Positions 8,325-15,835 of a stretch of 41,271 nucleotides of DNA are shown here, piece by piece. Within the stretch, counting starts at the first letter, position 1. Each line of letters opens with the position of its first letter. The notes below the pieces were generated by a model. That model was not told the origin of the DNA, searched no databases, and was given only the letters and a program-made list of their open reading frames with translations. Source of the DNA: Nocardioides sp. (GTDB lineage: Bacteria > Actinomycetota > Actinomycetes > Propionibacteriales > Nocardioidaceae); the NCBI GenBank assembly GCA_003519585.1, contig DOWL01000252.1, positions 1 to 41,271 of the forward strand, written 5' to 3'. The position numbers and the translations under genes are program-made.

Positions 8325-8848
8325 GTCGACTCCTCCAGCAGGTCGGCGAGCTCCGGCGCGGCCTGCCGCAGCCGGGCCAGCGCCACATGGGTCTGGCTCT
8401 TCACGGTCCCGACCGAGACGCCGAGCGCCTCGGCGGTATCGCGCTCACTCAGGTCGTCGTAGAACCGCAGCACGACGGTCGCCCGCTGCTTCGGCGTCAG
8501 CTGGGCGAGCGCGCGGTCCAGGAGCAGCCGGCGGTCCACGGCCGGTCCGGGGCCGGCGGTCACCGTGCCGTCGCGTACGTCGAGCACCACCTCGCGGCGC
8601 CGGCGGCGCCACCACGAGATGTTGGTGCGCACGATCACCTGCCGCGCGTACGCATCCGGGTGCTGGTCGCGCAGCCGTGACCAGCGCAGTGCCACCTCGG
8701 TCAGCGCATGCTGGACGAGGTCCTCGGCCCGGTGGTGGTCGCCGCACAGCAGCACCGCCGTACGCAGCAGCGCCTGCTGCCGTTCGCTCGCCCATCGGGT
8801 GAACGACGCCGCGCCGTCCGGGTCCGTCACGGTCCTAGAACGTGCCAC
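8321..8848 (-). CDS. SigE-family ECF RNA polymerase sigma factor
   Basis: This 175-residue extracytoplasmic-function sigma factor recruits RNA polymerase to its own promoter set. Region 2 spans about residues 15-80 (LLRTAVLLCGDHHRAEDLVQHALTEVALRW). Region 4 lies at about 110-160 (LDRALAQLTPKQRATVVLRFYDDLSERDTAEALGVSVGTVKSQTHVALARLR) with its helix-turn-helix. The start used is the GTG at 8848; a second in-frame GTG at 8830 is possible. It is co-translated with the downstream membrane protein. The adjacent 90 bp upstream hold three palindromes, so its promoter is unusual or shares space with the terminator of the previous gene. Confidence 0.92.
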   Translation of the reverse strand: MARSRTVTDPDGAASFTRWASERQQALLRTAVLLCGDHHRAEDLVQHALTEVALRWSRLRDQHPDAYARQVIVRTNISWWRRRRREVVLDVRDGTVTAGPGPAVDRRLLLDRALAQLTPKQRATVVLRFYDDLSERDTAEALGVSVGTVKSQTHVALARLRQAAPELADLLEEST

Positions 8849-8878
8849 ATGCCCGCGGGGTTGGGGCCCGGTCGCGGC

Positions 8879-8968
8879 GAGTTTTGTCGGCTAGCCGATG
8901 AAACTCGACCTTGGACGACGAAACTTCATCGTCCAAGCAAGAGTTTCGCCGGCCAGCCGATGAAACTC
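8879..8968. repeat. Cluster of three palindromic units
   Basis: Two near-identical 28-bp palindromes at 8879-8906 and 8941-8968 have the form GAGTTT, variable GC-rich centre, GATGAAACTC. Between them, 8910-8918 (CTTGGACGA) pairs perfectly with 8929-8937 (TCGTCCAAG) around a loop that itself contains CGAAACTTCA. The block lies between the stop of the MBG protein gene and the start of the sigma-factor gene. It may be a terminator array, a dispersed intergenic repeat or an operator set. Confidence 0.7.
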
Positions 8969-8982
8969 TCACCGAACCCGGG

Positions 8983-11900
8983 TCACACGAGCGGGTCGAC
9001 CGTCCGGGGGTCGGTGGGTGTGGTCAGGTTGGTGCGGACCAGGCGGGTGTAGGTGCGCAGTTGCTTGGCGGTGGCGGGCTTGAGCTGCTTGCGCGGCGCG
9101 GCCTTGACCTGCTTCTGGAAGGTGCGCAGTGCGGGCACTGCGGTGCGCGCGCGGCCGGTCTTGATCCGGACCTCGACGCTGCGCCAGGTGGCCTTCAGGG
9201 TGCGGGCCAGCTGGGCCGAGATAGCCCGGTGCTGGCGAAACTTGGCCAGGAACTTCGCCATCGAGGTGTACGCCGCGGTCGCGGTGACGTTGCCGGTCAC
9301 CGGTCCGGCGAAGGCCGGCTCGGTGGTCAGGTAGAGCACCCCACGCCGGTTGGCCACCATCGGCGGGAAGGCATAGCGGTGGGTCTGGCCGGAGGCCACC
9401 GGCACTGTCGCGGGCAGGGTCACCGTGACCCCGTCGATCGTGGCGTGCTTGACCACCGAGGCCGGCAGCCCGGTCTGCGAAAGGCTCAGCCGCGGACCGC
9501 TGGCGTTGGGTCCTTGGTTGCCGAGTCCAGGGTCGGACGACGATGGCGGGGTGACCTTGTGGGTGCCGTTGACGTAGGTGATGTCGTAGTCCGGGTTGAC
9601 CGCTCCCGAGGCCACGATCGGATAGCTGCCGACCGGGCTGCCCGCGGGTGCGCCGGCGATCACCAGGCCCGGCAGGCTGGCCTGGGTGTCGCCGTTGGCC
9701 AGACCGGCGAAGGTCGCAGTGAACACCGGTGCCGGGTCGCCGTAGATCGTGGTCTTGTCGTCCGCGGTGATCCGCAGCGGCGCCTTGGTCACCTGGAGGG
9801 TGCCGGGGCGGAAGGTGATGGCGTAGTTGGGGTCGCTCGCGCCAGAAGCCGTGATCGGGTAGCTGCCCACGTGCGCCCCCGCGGACGGGCCCGTCAGCAC
9901 CAGACCGGCGAGGTCGGCGGAGGTGTCGCCGTTGACCAGACCGTCGTACGTCGCGGTGAGGGTCGGCGCAGCCGCGCCGTAGGTCTGCCGCTGGTCGTCG
10001 GCCGCGATGGTCAGCGGCGCCCGGGTGATGGTGTGCGTCCCGGCCACGTAGCGGATGTCGTAGTTGGGGTCGACCGCACCCGAGGCGGTGATCGAGTAGC
10101 TCCCCGCATCGCTGCCCGCCAGCGGGCCGGTCAGGGTGAGCCCGGCGAGATCGTCCTGGGTGTCGCCGTTGACCAGCCCCTCGAACCGGGCGGTCAGCGT
10201 GGGCCCGGCCGCGCCGTACCTCGACTGCTGGTCCTCCACGGTGATCCTCAGCGGCGCCGGGGTGACGGTGTGGGTCCCGGCCACGTAGCTGATGTCGTAG
10301 TTGGGACTGATCGCACCCGAGGCGGTGATCGGGTAGGTCCCGGCATCGCTGCCCGCCGGCGCACCGGTGAGGGTCAGTTCGGCGATGTCGCCCTTCGTGT
10401 CGCCGTTGACCAGACCTTCGAACCGGGCCGTGAACGCCGGAGCGGCCGCGCCGTAACGCGACTGCGCGTCGTCCGCGGTAATCCGCAGCGGCGCCTTCCG
10501 CACCGTCAGCGTGCCGTCGACGAAGTCGTAGGCGTAGTTGGGGTTGGTCCCGCCCGACCCGCGCAGCGGGAAGCTGCCGGCCCCGGACGTCGCCGCCGGA
10601 CCGTCGACGCGGATCCCGGTGATGTGCGCCAGGGTGTCGCCGTCGACCAGGCCCTCCACCGTGTAGCCGAAGTACGGGTTCCGGGCGCCGTAGGTCTTCG
10701 ACGCGTCCGCGACCCGCACGATCAGTCTCGCGGGCAGGACTCGGTAGGTGCTCGAGGGGCCGTAGCTGATGTCGTACTTGGAACTCGTGGCCCCGGCGGC
10801 GGTGATCGGGTAGGTCCCCGCGTCGCTCAACGCTTGCGGACCGCTCAGCACCAGCCCCGTGATCGCCGCCTTCGTGTCGCCGTTGACCAGGCCGTCGAAG
10901 GTAGCGGTCAGGCCAGCCATCGGTGCGCCGTACGCCGAGGACGTGTCGTCAGGAGTGATTGTCAGCGGCGCCCGCCCGACGTCGAAGGCCCGCTGCACGT
11001 TGGGCGCAGCGGTGAAGAGCGGCGGTGCAGCCGCTTGCTTGGCGGTGACGGTGCAGCGTCCGATCCCGACCAGCTTGATGTCGGAACCGTTGAACCCGGT
11101 CGCCTGGCAGACCGACGCCGGGGCGGCGGTGTAGGTCACCGGCTGCCCCGACGGAGTCCCGGTGGCGGTCATGGGCACCGTCTCGCCGTACTTCCGGTTG
11201 TCGATCGCCGGAAAGGTGATCGAGGACGGTCCAGCGATGGTGGTCGTGAACGACGCCGTGCCGGTGCCACCACCCCAGTTGCTCGAGGTCACGGTGCCGT
11301 AGTAGACCCCCGGCTTGGCGTAGGTGTGCTTGCCGGTCAGCAGTACTTGGGAGGCCTTCTGGGGGTCGACCTTGCCGCTCAGTGGCGCGGATGGGTTGTC
11401 GAAGTTGATGACGTTCGGACCGGCCTCGGCCTGATCGCTGGTGCCGTCGCCCCAATCGATCTTGAACGCTTGGTTCTCGTGCACTCCGGGCAGCGTGATC
11501 GTCCCGGTCACCGAGACCGGGCGCCCGATCTCGCCCGAGCGGACCTGACACAGCGCCACCGTCTCCGTGCACTTCACCTGCGCCGTCACCTTCGGGGCCA
11601 CCGGCGCCACCGTCACCGGAAAGGTCCGCACCGCCTTCTTGCCCGCTGCGTCGGTCGCGGTGAGCTCGACCTGGAAGGTCCCGGCCTGCTGCCAGATGTA
11701 CCAGGGTCCCGCCCCGCCCGAAGGGGGGGTCGCGTACGACGGCAGCGGGCTGCCGTCGGGACCGATCACCGCCGTGATGCACGGCATCCCGCACCCGGTC
11801 CGCTGGAACCGCCACGAGTAGGTCACGTTGCCCGTCGCATTGGTCGGCGCGAACTCGTTGGCCCGGAACTCCACCGGCTTCCCGACCACCGGCGACTGCG

Positions 11901-12828
11901 TCAAGACCTTCGGCGACCCCACCGGCGCGAGGTAGGGCTGCAACCGCGCCGAATAGTTCTGGCCGTCGGCGCCGACGTACTCGATGTGGTCGTCGGTCCA
12001 GCAGGTGCCGTCCTCGTCGCAAGTTTCCGGGTCCAACGATGCACCCGACGAGGAGCCCTCGGCCTCCGGTCGGATGCCGATGAACTGATAGCCACCTGCG
12101 GAGTCCCGACGCAGCCATGTCATCCTGGCCTGGCCATCCCAATCCGTGTAGGCCAGCCGGAGCGACTTCGACAGCACCGACTGTCCCTTCTCGAACTGCG
12201 CCCGGTTCACGAACCATTGGCCCGCCACTCGGACCTTCTGCGTCGCCTCAACGCCCGGCACCGCCGTCTCGATCGACGCGAGCTGCTGCTGAGTCGACCC
12301 TCCTTGTCGCTGCACTACCCACGGGGGATCGGACGCCGACGCCGGCGCGATCGGCGGCGGGTTGAGGCACCCGGAGGGCTGGACCGGAGAGGTCTCCTGC
12401 TCGGCGTGGCCCAGCGGCACGAACTCCGGCTGCGTCACGTCCGCATCGAACGCCCAGGATGTCGGCGGCAGCGCGCCGTTGTCACACGTCCGCGTCCAGT
12501 CCAACGTCTGCATCGTGGCGCCGTCGAACATCATGAAGAGGCTGGTCAAGCCTTCCGGAGTGCCGGCCAACTGTGCCGCATCCACCTCGATGTCCCGTGC
12601 ACCGACCACCAGTTGCGCCAACTTGCCCGGCAAGGCCGCCTCGTCGGCCACGTTGATCCCCAGGACGATGGCCGCCACCACTGACGCCACCACGATGAGG
12701 ACCGCATTCACACCGAAGATCAGGAACGGGATCGTGAACGGCACCGCGATGCTCAGTGTGCCCGACAGCCACAGCCCGTACACGGCCCCGAGAGTGGACG
12801 CATAGACGGAGGCTGGCGCGATGTACAT
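8983..12828 (-). CDS. Large surface protein with PKD-like domains and six MBG repeats
   Basis: The 1281-residue product starts with a long hydrophobic stretch (about residues 6-58) that should anchor it in the membrane. An exported part follows: a region with no recognised family (60-380), two PKD-like domains (GNVTYSWRF near 400; FKIDWGDGTSDQ near 500), six MBG repeats (about residues 617-1090), and a basic helical C-terminus (MAKFLAKFRQHRAISAQLARTLK onward). No LPXTG sorting motif is present. The frame is open far upstream to 13554, but that part shadows the preceding secreted-protein gene. The ATG at 12828 is chosen because GTGGAG lies six bases upstream; GTG at 12840 or 12855 are alternatives. 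Adhesion or matrix binding is plausible for such repeats but not shown. Confidence 0.85.
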   Translation of the reverse strand: MYIAPASVYASTLGAVYGLWLSGTLSIAVPFTIPFLIFGVNAVLIVVASVVAAIVLGINVADEAALPGKLAQLVVGARDIEVDAAQLAGTPEGLTSLFMMFDGATMQTLDWTRTCDNGALPPTSWAFDADVTQPEFVPLGHAEQETSPVQPSGCLNPPPIAPASASDPPWVVQRQGGSTQQQLASIETAVPGVEATQKVRVAGQWFVNRAQFEKGQSVLSKSLRLAYTDWDGQARMTWLRRDSAGGYQFIGIRPEAEGSSSGASLDPETCDEDGTCWTDDHIEYVGADGQNYSARLQPYLAPVGSPKVLTQSPVVGKPVEFRANEFAPTNATGNVTYSWRFQRTGCGMPCITAVIGPDGSPLPSYATPPSGGAGPWYIWQQAGTFQVELTATDAAGKKAVRTFPVTVAPVAPKVTAQVKCTETVALCQVRSGEIGRPVSVTGTITLPGVHENQAFKIDWGDGTSDQAEAGPNVINFDNPSAPLSGKVDPQKASQVLLTGKHTYAKPGVYYGTVTSSNWGGGTGTASFTTTIAGPSSITFPAIDNRKYGETVPMTATGTPSGQPVTYTAAPASVCQATGFNGSDIKLVGIGRCTVTAKQAAAPPLFTAAPNVQRAFDVGRAPLTITPDDTSSAYGAPMAGLTATFDGLVNGDTKAAITGLVLSGPQALSDAGTYPITAAGATSSKYDISYGPSSTYRVLPARLIVRVADASKTYGARNPYFGYTVEGLVDGDTLAHITGIRVDGPAATSGAGSFPLRGSGGTNPNYAYDFVDGTLTVRKAPLRITADDAQSRYGAAAPAFTARFEGLVNGDTKGDIAELTLTGAPAGSDAGTYPITASGAISPNYDISYVAGTHTVTPAPLRITVEDQQSRYGAAGPTLTARFEGLVNGDTQDDLAGLTLTGPLAGSDAGSYSITASGAVDPNYDIRYVAGTHTITRAPLTIAADDQRQTYGAAAPTLTATYDGLVNGDTSADLAGLVLTGPSAGAHVGSYPITASGASDPNYAITFRPGTLQVTKAPLRITADDKTTIYGDPAPVFTATFAGLANGDTQASLPGLVIAGAPAGSPVGSYPIVASGAVNPDYDITYVNGTHKVTPPSSSDPGLGNQGPNASGPRLSLSQTGLPASVVKHATIDGVTVTLPATVPVASGQTHRYAFPPMVANRRGVLYLTTEPAFAGPVTGNVTATAAYTSMAKFLAKFRQHRAISAQLARTLKATWRSVEVRIKTGRARTAVPALRTFQKQVKAAPRKQLKPATAKQLRTYTRLVRTNLTTPTDPRTVDPLV
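9550..10978 (-). repeat. Six tandem ~240-bp units encoding MBG domains
   Basis: Each unit encodes about 79 residues with the pattern APLxIxxDD, YGA, GLVNGDT, LTGP-AGS, G-YPI-ASGA, PNY-I-Y--GT. Units 3 to 6 are most alike at DNA level; units 1 and 2 are diverged. Unit 2 replaces the usual first strand with ARLIVRVADASKTYG. The array may change copy number by recombination. Confidence 0.85.
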
Positions 12829-12893
12829 GGACAGCTCCACAAAGAACAGAGCCACATAGGCGACTGTTTGAGCGATCGCTGGGACGACGCTCG

Positions 12894-13511
12894 TCAGGCC
12901 TTGATGTCGTCCTGGCTGGCGCCGGAGTACACCAGCTGCCAGTAGGCTCGCACATCCATCCCCGCCCACCGGGCATACTCCGCCCCGGCCGCCTGGGCGG
13001 CGTACTGCGCCTGCTTGGTGGCGACTTCTCCACCCATCCAGACGGCCACGAGCCGCTGCTCGGCGGTGCGCTCTGCGGCCGGGGTCTGGACGGCTTCCAT
13101 CACCAGGATCCACAGCTCGGCCAACGCATCGTGTCGACCCCAGCTGAGCACCGCCTCGCGATCGCTGGCGGGCAGGTCGTGATGGGCGAAGGTGTTGGCG
13201 ATCGCTTTCTCCTGCAACGCCTCCAGCGCGGCCCGGGTCGCCGGGTCCGCTGCAGCCAACGCACCAGGCGACCACAGCCCGGTCGGTGTGGCCGACGCGT
13301 GACAGTCCACCCCGTAGACCGGGCACGGCGGCGGGACCGCCACGATGCCGTCGCCCGACGGTTCGACGGGCGCAGCAACCGGCGCAGCTGCGGCCCGGGC
13401 CGGGGAGCCCAGCCCCGGCAGCCCCGCGACCAGCGCGCTCAGCACCACGACGAACACCACGGGAAGCAACAGTCGCCGCGGCCGTGCCGCGGTAATGCGC
13501 CAAACGCGCAC
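12894..13511 (-). CDS. Secreted protein of unknown function, partner of the MBG protein
   Basis: This 205-residue protein has a clear Sec signal peptide: RPRR, a hydrophobic core LLLPVVFVVVLSALVAGL, and a SPARA cleavage region near residue 40. The mature part has two Cys (PCPVYGVDC) close together near its N-terminus and then an Ala-rich helical region (residues 90-200). I do not recognise a family. The GTG start at 13511 has GAGGAG five bases upstream. The gene ends 65 bp before the chosen start of the large MBG protein on the same strand. The two are likely co-transcribed and may act together at the cell surface, which is inference. Confidence 0.72.
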   Translation of the reverse strand: MRVWRITAARPRRLLLPVVFVVVLSALVAGLPGLGSPARAAAAPVAAPVEPSGDGIVAVPPPCPVYGVDCHASATPTGLWSPGALAAADPATRAALEALQEKAIANTFAHHDLPASDREAVLSWGRHDALAELWILVMEAVQTPAAERTAEQRLVAVWMGGEVATKQAQYAAQAAGAEYARWAGMDVRAYWQLVYSGASQDDIKA

Positions 13512-13621
13512 GCCAACTCCTCGAGCCCAGACGGGGCCGGCCTGCCCCTCCCACGACTATGCAAAGCGCGCACGCCGCGCGATCGACACACCGTGCACAG
13601 CCCTTGCCCGAGGGCGCACAC

Positions 13622-14482
13622 CTACAGATTCGAGCCCAACGCGGCAGCCACCAGCTCAGCGAACGGCGCGGCGGCGCGCGGGTCGACGTCGAGGTAGAGG
13701 CCCGGTTCGATCAGCTCCAGTTCGCTGACCACCCAGGCGTCCTGCCAGCGCATCACGTCGACCCGGGCGTACGCCGGCAGCCGGTGTCCTAGCCGACCGA
13801 CGGCGGCGACCGCCTCCTGGGCCAGGGCGGCCCGCTCGGGGTCGAGGGGTACGGGTACGGAGCGGCCGCCGTACACCTCGTGCACCCGGACCTCGTCGCC
13901 GCCGGGCAGCTTGTCGACCTGCGAGACCGCTGCGCCGCCGAAGACGTAGATCGAGGTCTCCCCCACGGTGCGTACGGACTCGACCAGCGGCTGGACGACC
14001 CAGGGCGCGGGCGCGAGGAGCTGCAGCCGTTCATCGGCCAGGTCGCGGACCACCACCACGCCGAGACCGCTGGCGCCAACGCGGGGTTTGATCACGCTCG
14101 GACCCCAACGGTCGATGGCTTCGGGCAGACCGCTGACCAGGGTGCGGTCGTCGAGCAGCGCGGTCGGCACGCAGGGCAGCTGTTCGGCGAGCTCGACGAG
14201 GTAGGCCTTGTCGGCGTTCCAGGCGAACAGCTCGGCACCGTTGAGCAGCGTGGTCTGCGCCTCCACCTCGCGCGCCCAGCCGAGGAACCCCGCCGTACGT
14301 CGGTGGTAATCCCACGTGGACCGGACGGCGACCAGGTCGGCCGCGCCCCAGTCGACCTCGGGGTCGTCCCATTCGGCCCAGGCGCTGTCGATGCCGCATT
14401 CGGTCAGGGCCGCGGTGAGCAGGTCGCCGCCGGGTTCGCCCGCTGGCATCAGGTTGAAGGTCGCGAGGAGTACTCGGGGCAC
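13622..14482 (-). CDS. ATP-grasp domain protein
   Basis: The 286-residue protein looks like a small ATP-grasp ligase, a family that joins a carboxylate to an amine or thiol through an acyl phosphate. An N-terminal pre-ATP-grasp part begins MPRVLLATFNLMPAG and contains VAVRSTWDYHRR near residue 53. ATP-grasp strands follow: NADKAYLVELAEQLPCVPT near 89, VIKPRVGASGLGVVVV near 130, WVVQPLVESVRTVGETSIYVFGG near 160, and the metal-binding ELELIEPGLYLDVDP near 257. This layout resembles RimK/glutathione synthetase-like and DcsG-like proteins, but substrates cannot be read from sequence. It is transcribed alone, divergent from the YciI cluster. Confidence 0.85.
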   Translation of the reverse strand: MPRVLLATFNLMPAGEPGGDLLTAALTECGIDSAWAEWDDPEVDWGAADLVAVRSTWDYHRRTAGFLGWAREVEAQTTLLNGAELFAWNADKAYLVELAEQLPCVPTALLDDRTLVSGLPEAIDRWGPSVIKPRVGASGLGVVVVRDLADERLQLLAPAPWVVQPLVESVRTVGETSIYVFGGAAVSQVDKLPGGDEVRVHEVYGGRSVPVPLDPERAALAQEAVAAVGRLGHRLPAYARVDVMRWQDAWVVSELELIEPGLYLDVDPRAAAPFAELVAAALGSNL

Positions 14483-14512
14483 CTGATCGATTCTTCCCCC
14501 TGGCTGTTGCGG

Positions 14513-14710
14513 GGCGGCGGTGACGTATCAACCTCCCGAACGCCGCCACAGGTTGATTACCCACCGCGGCCGGGACCGCCAACGGCCAACCACGGTGGCG
14601 GTGACCTATCAACCTCCCGCGCGCTGCCACAGGTTGATTACCCACCGCCGCCCGGACCACCCCAGGCCATCCAGGCGGCGGTGACCTTTCAACTCTTCCC
14701 CGGACAACCT
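14513..14710. repeat. Tandem ~80-bp intergenic repeat, two full copies and a partial third
   Basis: Copies begin at 14513, 14594 and 14674 (period 81 then 80). Each starts GGYGGCGGTGAC-TATCAACC and continues through ACAGGTTGATTACCCACCGC to a GGGACCGCC or GGACCACC end. Within a copy, ATCAACCT pairs with AGGTTGAT and the outer GGTG with CACC. The array fills most of the 296-bp divergent region between the ATP-grasp gene and the first YciI gene. Copy 3 degenerates after TTTCAACT. Confidence 0.8.
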
Positions 14711-14778
14711 GTCGATTTCGTCGCACCTCGCCCGTCATCACGGTGACAAGTCCCAGCAACGTCGAGAGGATCACCACC

Positions 14779-15141
14779 ATGACCGAGTACGTCGTCCTCC
14801 TGCCCGGTGACGAGGCCCAGTGGGAGCGGACGCCCCAGGCGGACAAGGAAGCCATGTACGCCATCCACCGCGAGTTCGCGCAAGCCCTCGAGGAGCGCGG
14901 CCACAAGGTGACCGGCGGCAGCGAGCTCGCGCACTCCCGCGAGGCGAAGGTGCTGCGCACCGACCCCGCAGGCAACCACACCGTCACCGACGGGCCCTAC
15001 GCCGAGACCGTGGAGCAGCTCACCGGCTTCTACATCGTTCAGTCCGACGACCTCGACGATCTCATCGAGGTCTGCAAGATCCTCGGCCGCGGCGAGGGCG
15101 CGATCGAGATCCGCGCCGCGGCGGGCGGGTCAAGCTCGTGA
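14779..15141 (+). CDS. YciI-like protein 1
   Basis: This 120-residue YciI/DGPF-family protein has a ferredoxin-like small dimeric fold. It begins MTEYVVLLPGDEAQWER and carries the hallmark motif TVTDGPYAETVEQLTGFYIVQS near residues 72-92. The ATG at 14779 has GAGAGGA eight bases upstream; an ATG at 14743 in the same frame lacks such a site. It overlaps the next gene as GTGA. Family members in actinobacteria are usually encoded beside a DUF6596-type sigma factor, as here, but no catalytic function is established. Confidence 0.9.
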   Translation: MTEYVVLLPGDEAQWERTPQADKEAMYAIHREFAQALEERGHKVTGGSELAHSREAKVLRTDPAGNHTVTDGPYAETVEQLTGFYIVQSDDLDDLIEVCKILGRGEGAIEIRAAAGGSSS

Positions 15142-15488
15142 GGTTCCTGTTGCTGATGGCCGAGGCCGATCACTTCAACAAGTGGGAGGCGGCCGACGAC
15201 GCGCACCGCGAGCGGGTGTACGCCGACTTCCACGCCTTCGACGAGGCGGTGAAGACCCGCGGCAGCATCGTCGGCGGGGATGCGCTCGACCGGCCCGCGA
15301 CCGCGCGTACCGTGCGCCCGGGGGACGACCGCCCGGTGACCGACGGCCCGTACGCCGAGACGGTTGAGCAGATCGGCGGGTTCTACCTGCTCGACGTGCC
15401 CGACCTGGAGGCGGCGGTCGAGCTCGCCGCACTGCTCCCCCGTGAATACACCGTCGAGGTCCGGCCCACCCTCGAGGTGGCGATGTGA
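15138..15488 (+). CDS. YciI-like protein 2
   Basis: This second paralogue (116 aa) starts at a GTG that overlaps the previous stop (GTGA). It reads RFLLLMAEADHFNKWEAAD and has the DGPF-type motif VTDGPYAETVEQIGGFYLLDV near residues 65-85. It is closer to the third copy than to the first: both have the MRFL start, the same length and the same VEVRP-LEV end. This suggests a recent duplication of copies 2 and 3. Confidence 0.9.
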   Translation: MRFLLLMAEADHFNKWEAADDAHRERVYADFHAFDEAVKTRGSIVGGDALDRPATARTVRPGDDRPVTDGPYAETVEQIGGFYLLDVPDLEAAVELAALLPREYTVEVRPTLEVAM

Positions 15489-15835
15489 GGTTCCTCGTGC
15501 TGCTCGCCTCGCCCGACCACTTCGACCGCTGGGATGCGGCCGACGAGGAGGAGCGGGAGGCCGCCTTCGCGGCGTACCGCGCCTTCGGGCAGGCGGTGCG
15601 CGAGCGAGGCACTCTGCTGCTCGGCGATGCCCTGCACCGACCGGACACGGCCCGCACGGTCGGGCCCGGCGATGCCCGGCCGGTGACGGACGGACCGTTC
15701 GCGGAGACCGTGGAGCAGTTGGGCGGCTTCTACCTGGTCGACCTCCCGGATCACGCGACCGCGGTCGAGCTGGCGAAGCTGCTGCCGGACGACTGCTCGG
15801 TCGAGGTCCGGCCGGTGCTCGAGGTCGACTTCTGA
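15485..15835 (+). CDS. YciI-like protein 3
   Basis: This third paralogue (116 aa) has a GTG start overlapping the previous stop (GTGA). It reads RFLVLLASPDHFDRWDAAD and has VTDGPFAETVEQLGGFYLVDL, the true DGPF form of the motif. Its stop codon lies inside the CTGA that also seems to start the sigma-factor gene, so all four genes are translationally chained. Its role with the sigma factor is unknown. Confidence 0.9.
   Translation: MRFLVLLASPDHFDRWDAADEEEREAAFAAYRAFGQAVRERGTLLLGDALHRPDTARTVGPGDARPVTDGPFAETVEQLGGFYLVDLPDHATAVELAKLLPDDCSVEVRPVLEVDF

Noticed and set aside
8911..12684. 1257-codon open frame on the plus strand opposite the MBG protein
   Set aside because: It is Arg/Gly/Val-rich without domains and mirrors the codon pattern of the minus-strand repeats, as expected for antisense frames in high-GC DNA.
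12829..13554. Upstream extension of the MBG protein frame to 13554
   Set aside because: The extension overlaps a better gene with a signal peptide and good ribosome site, and reads as an Arg/Gly-rich shadow. A good Shine-Dalgarno precedes the ATG at 12828.
14513..14710. CRISPR array
   Set aside because: There are only two or three units, with no constant repeat plus variable spacer pattern, and no cas genes in the window.
15364..15831. N-terminal extension of the DUF6596 sigma factor
   Set aside because: The extension shadows the third YciI gene and has no sigma-factor similarity.
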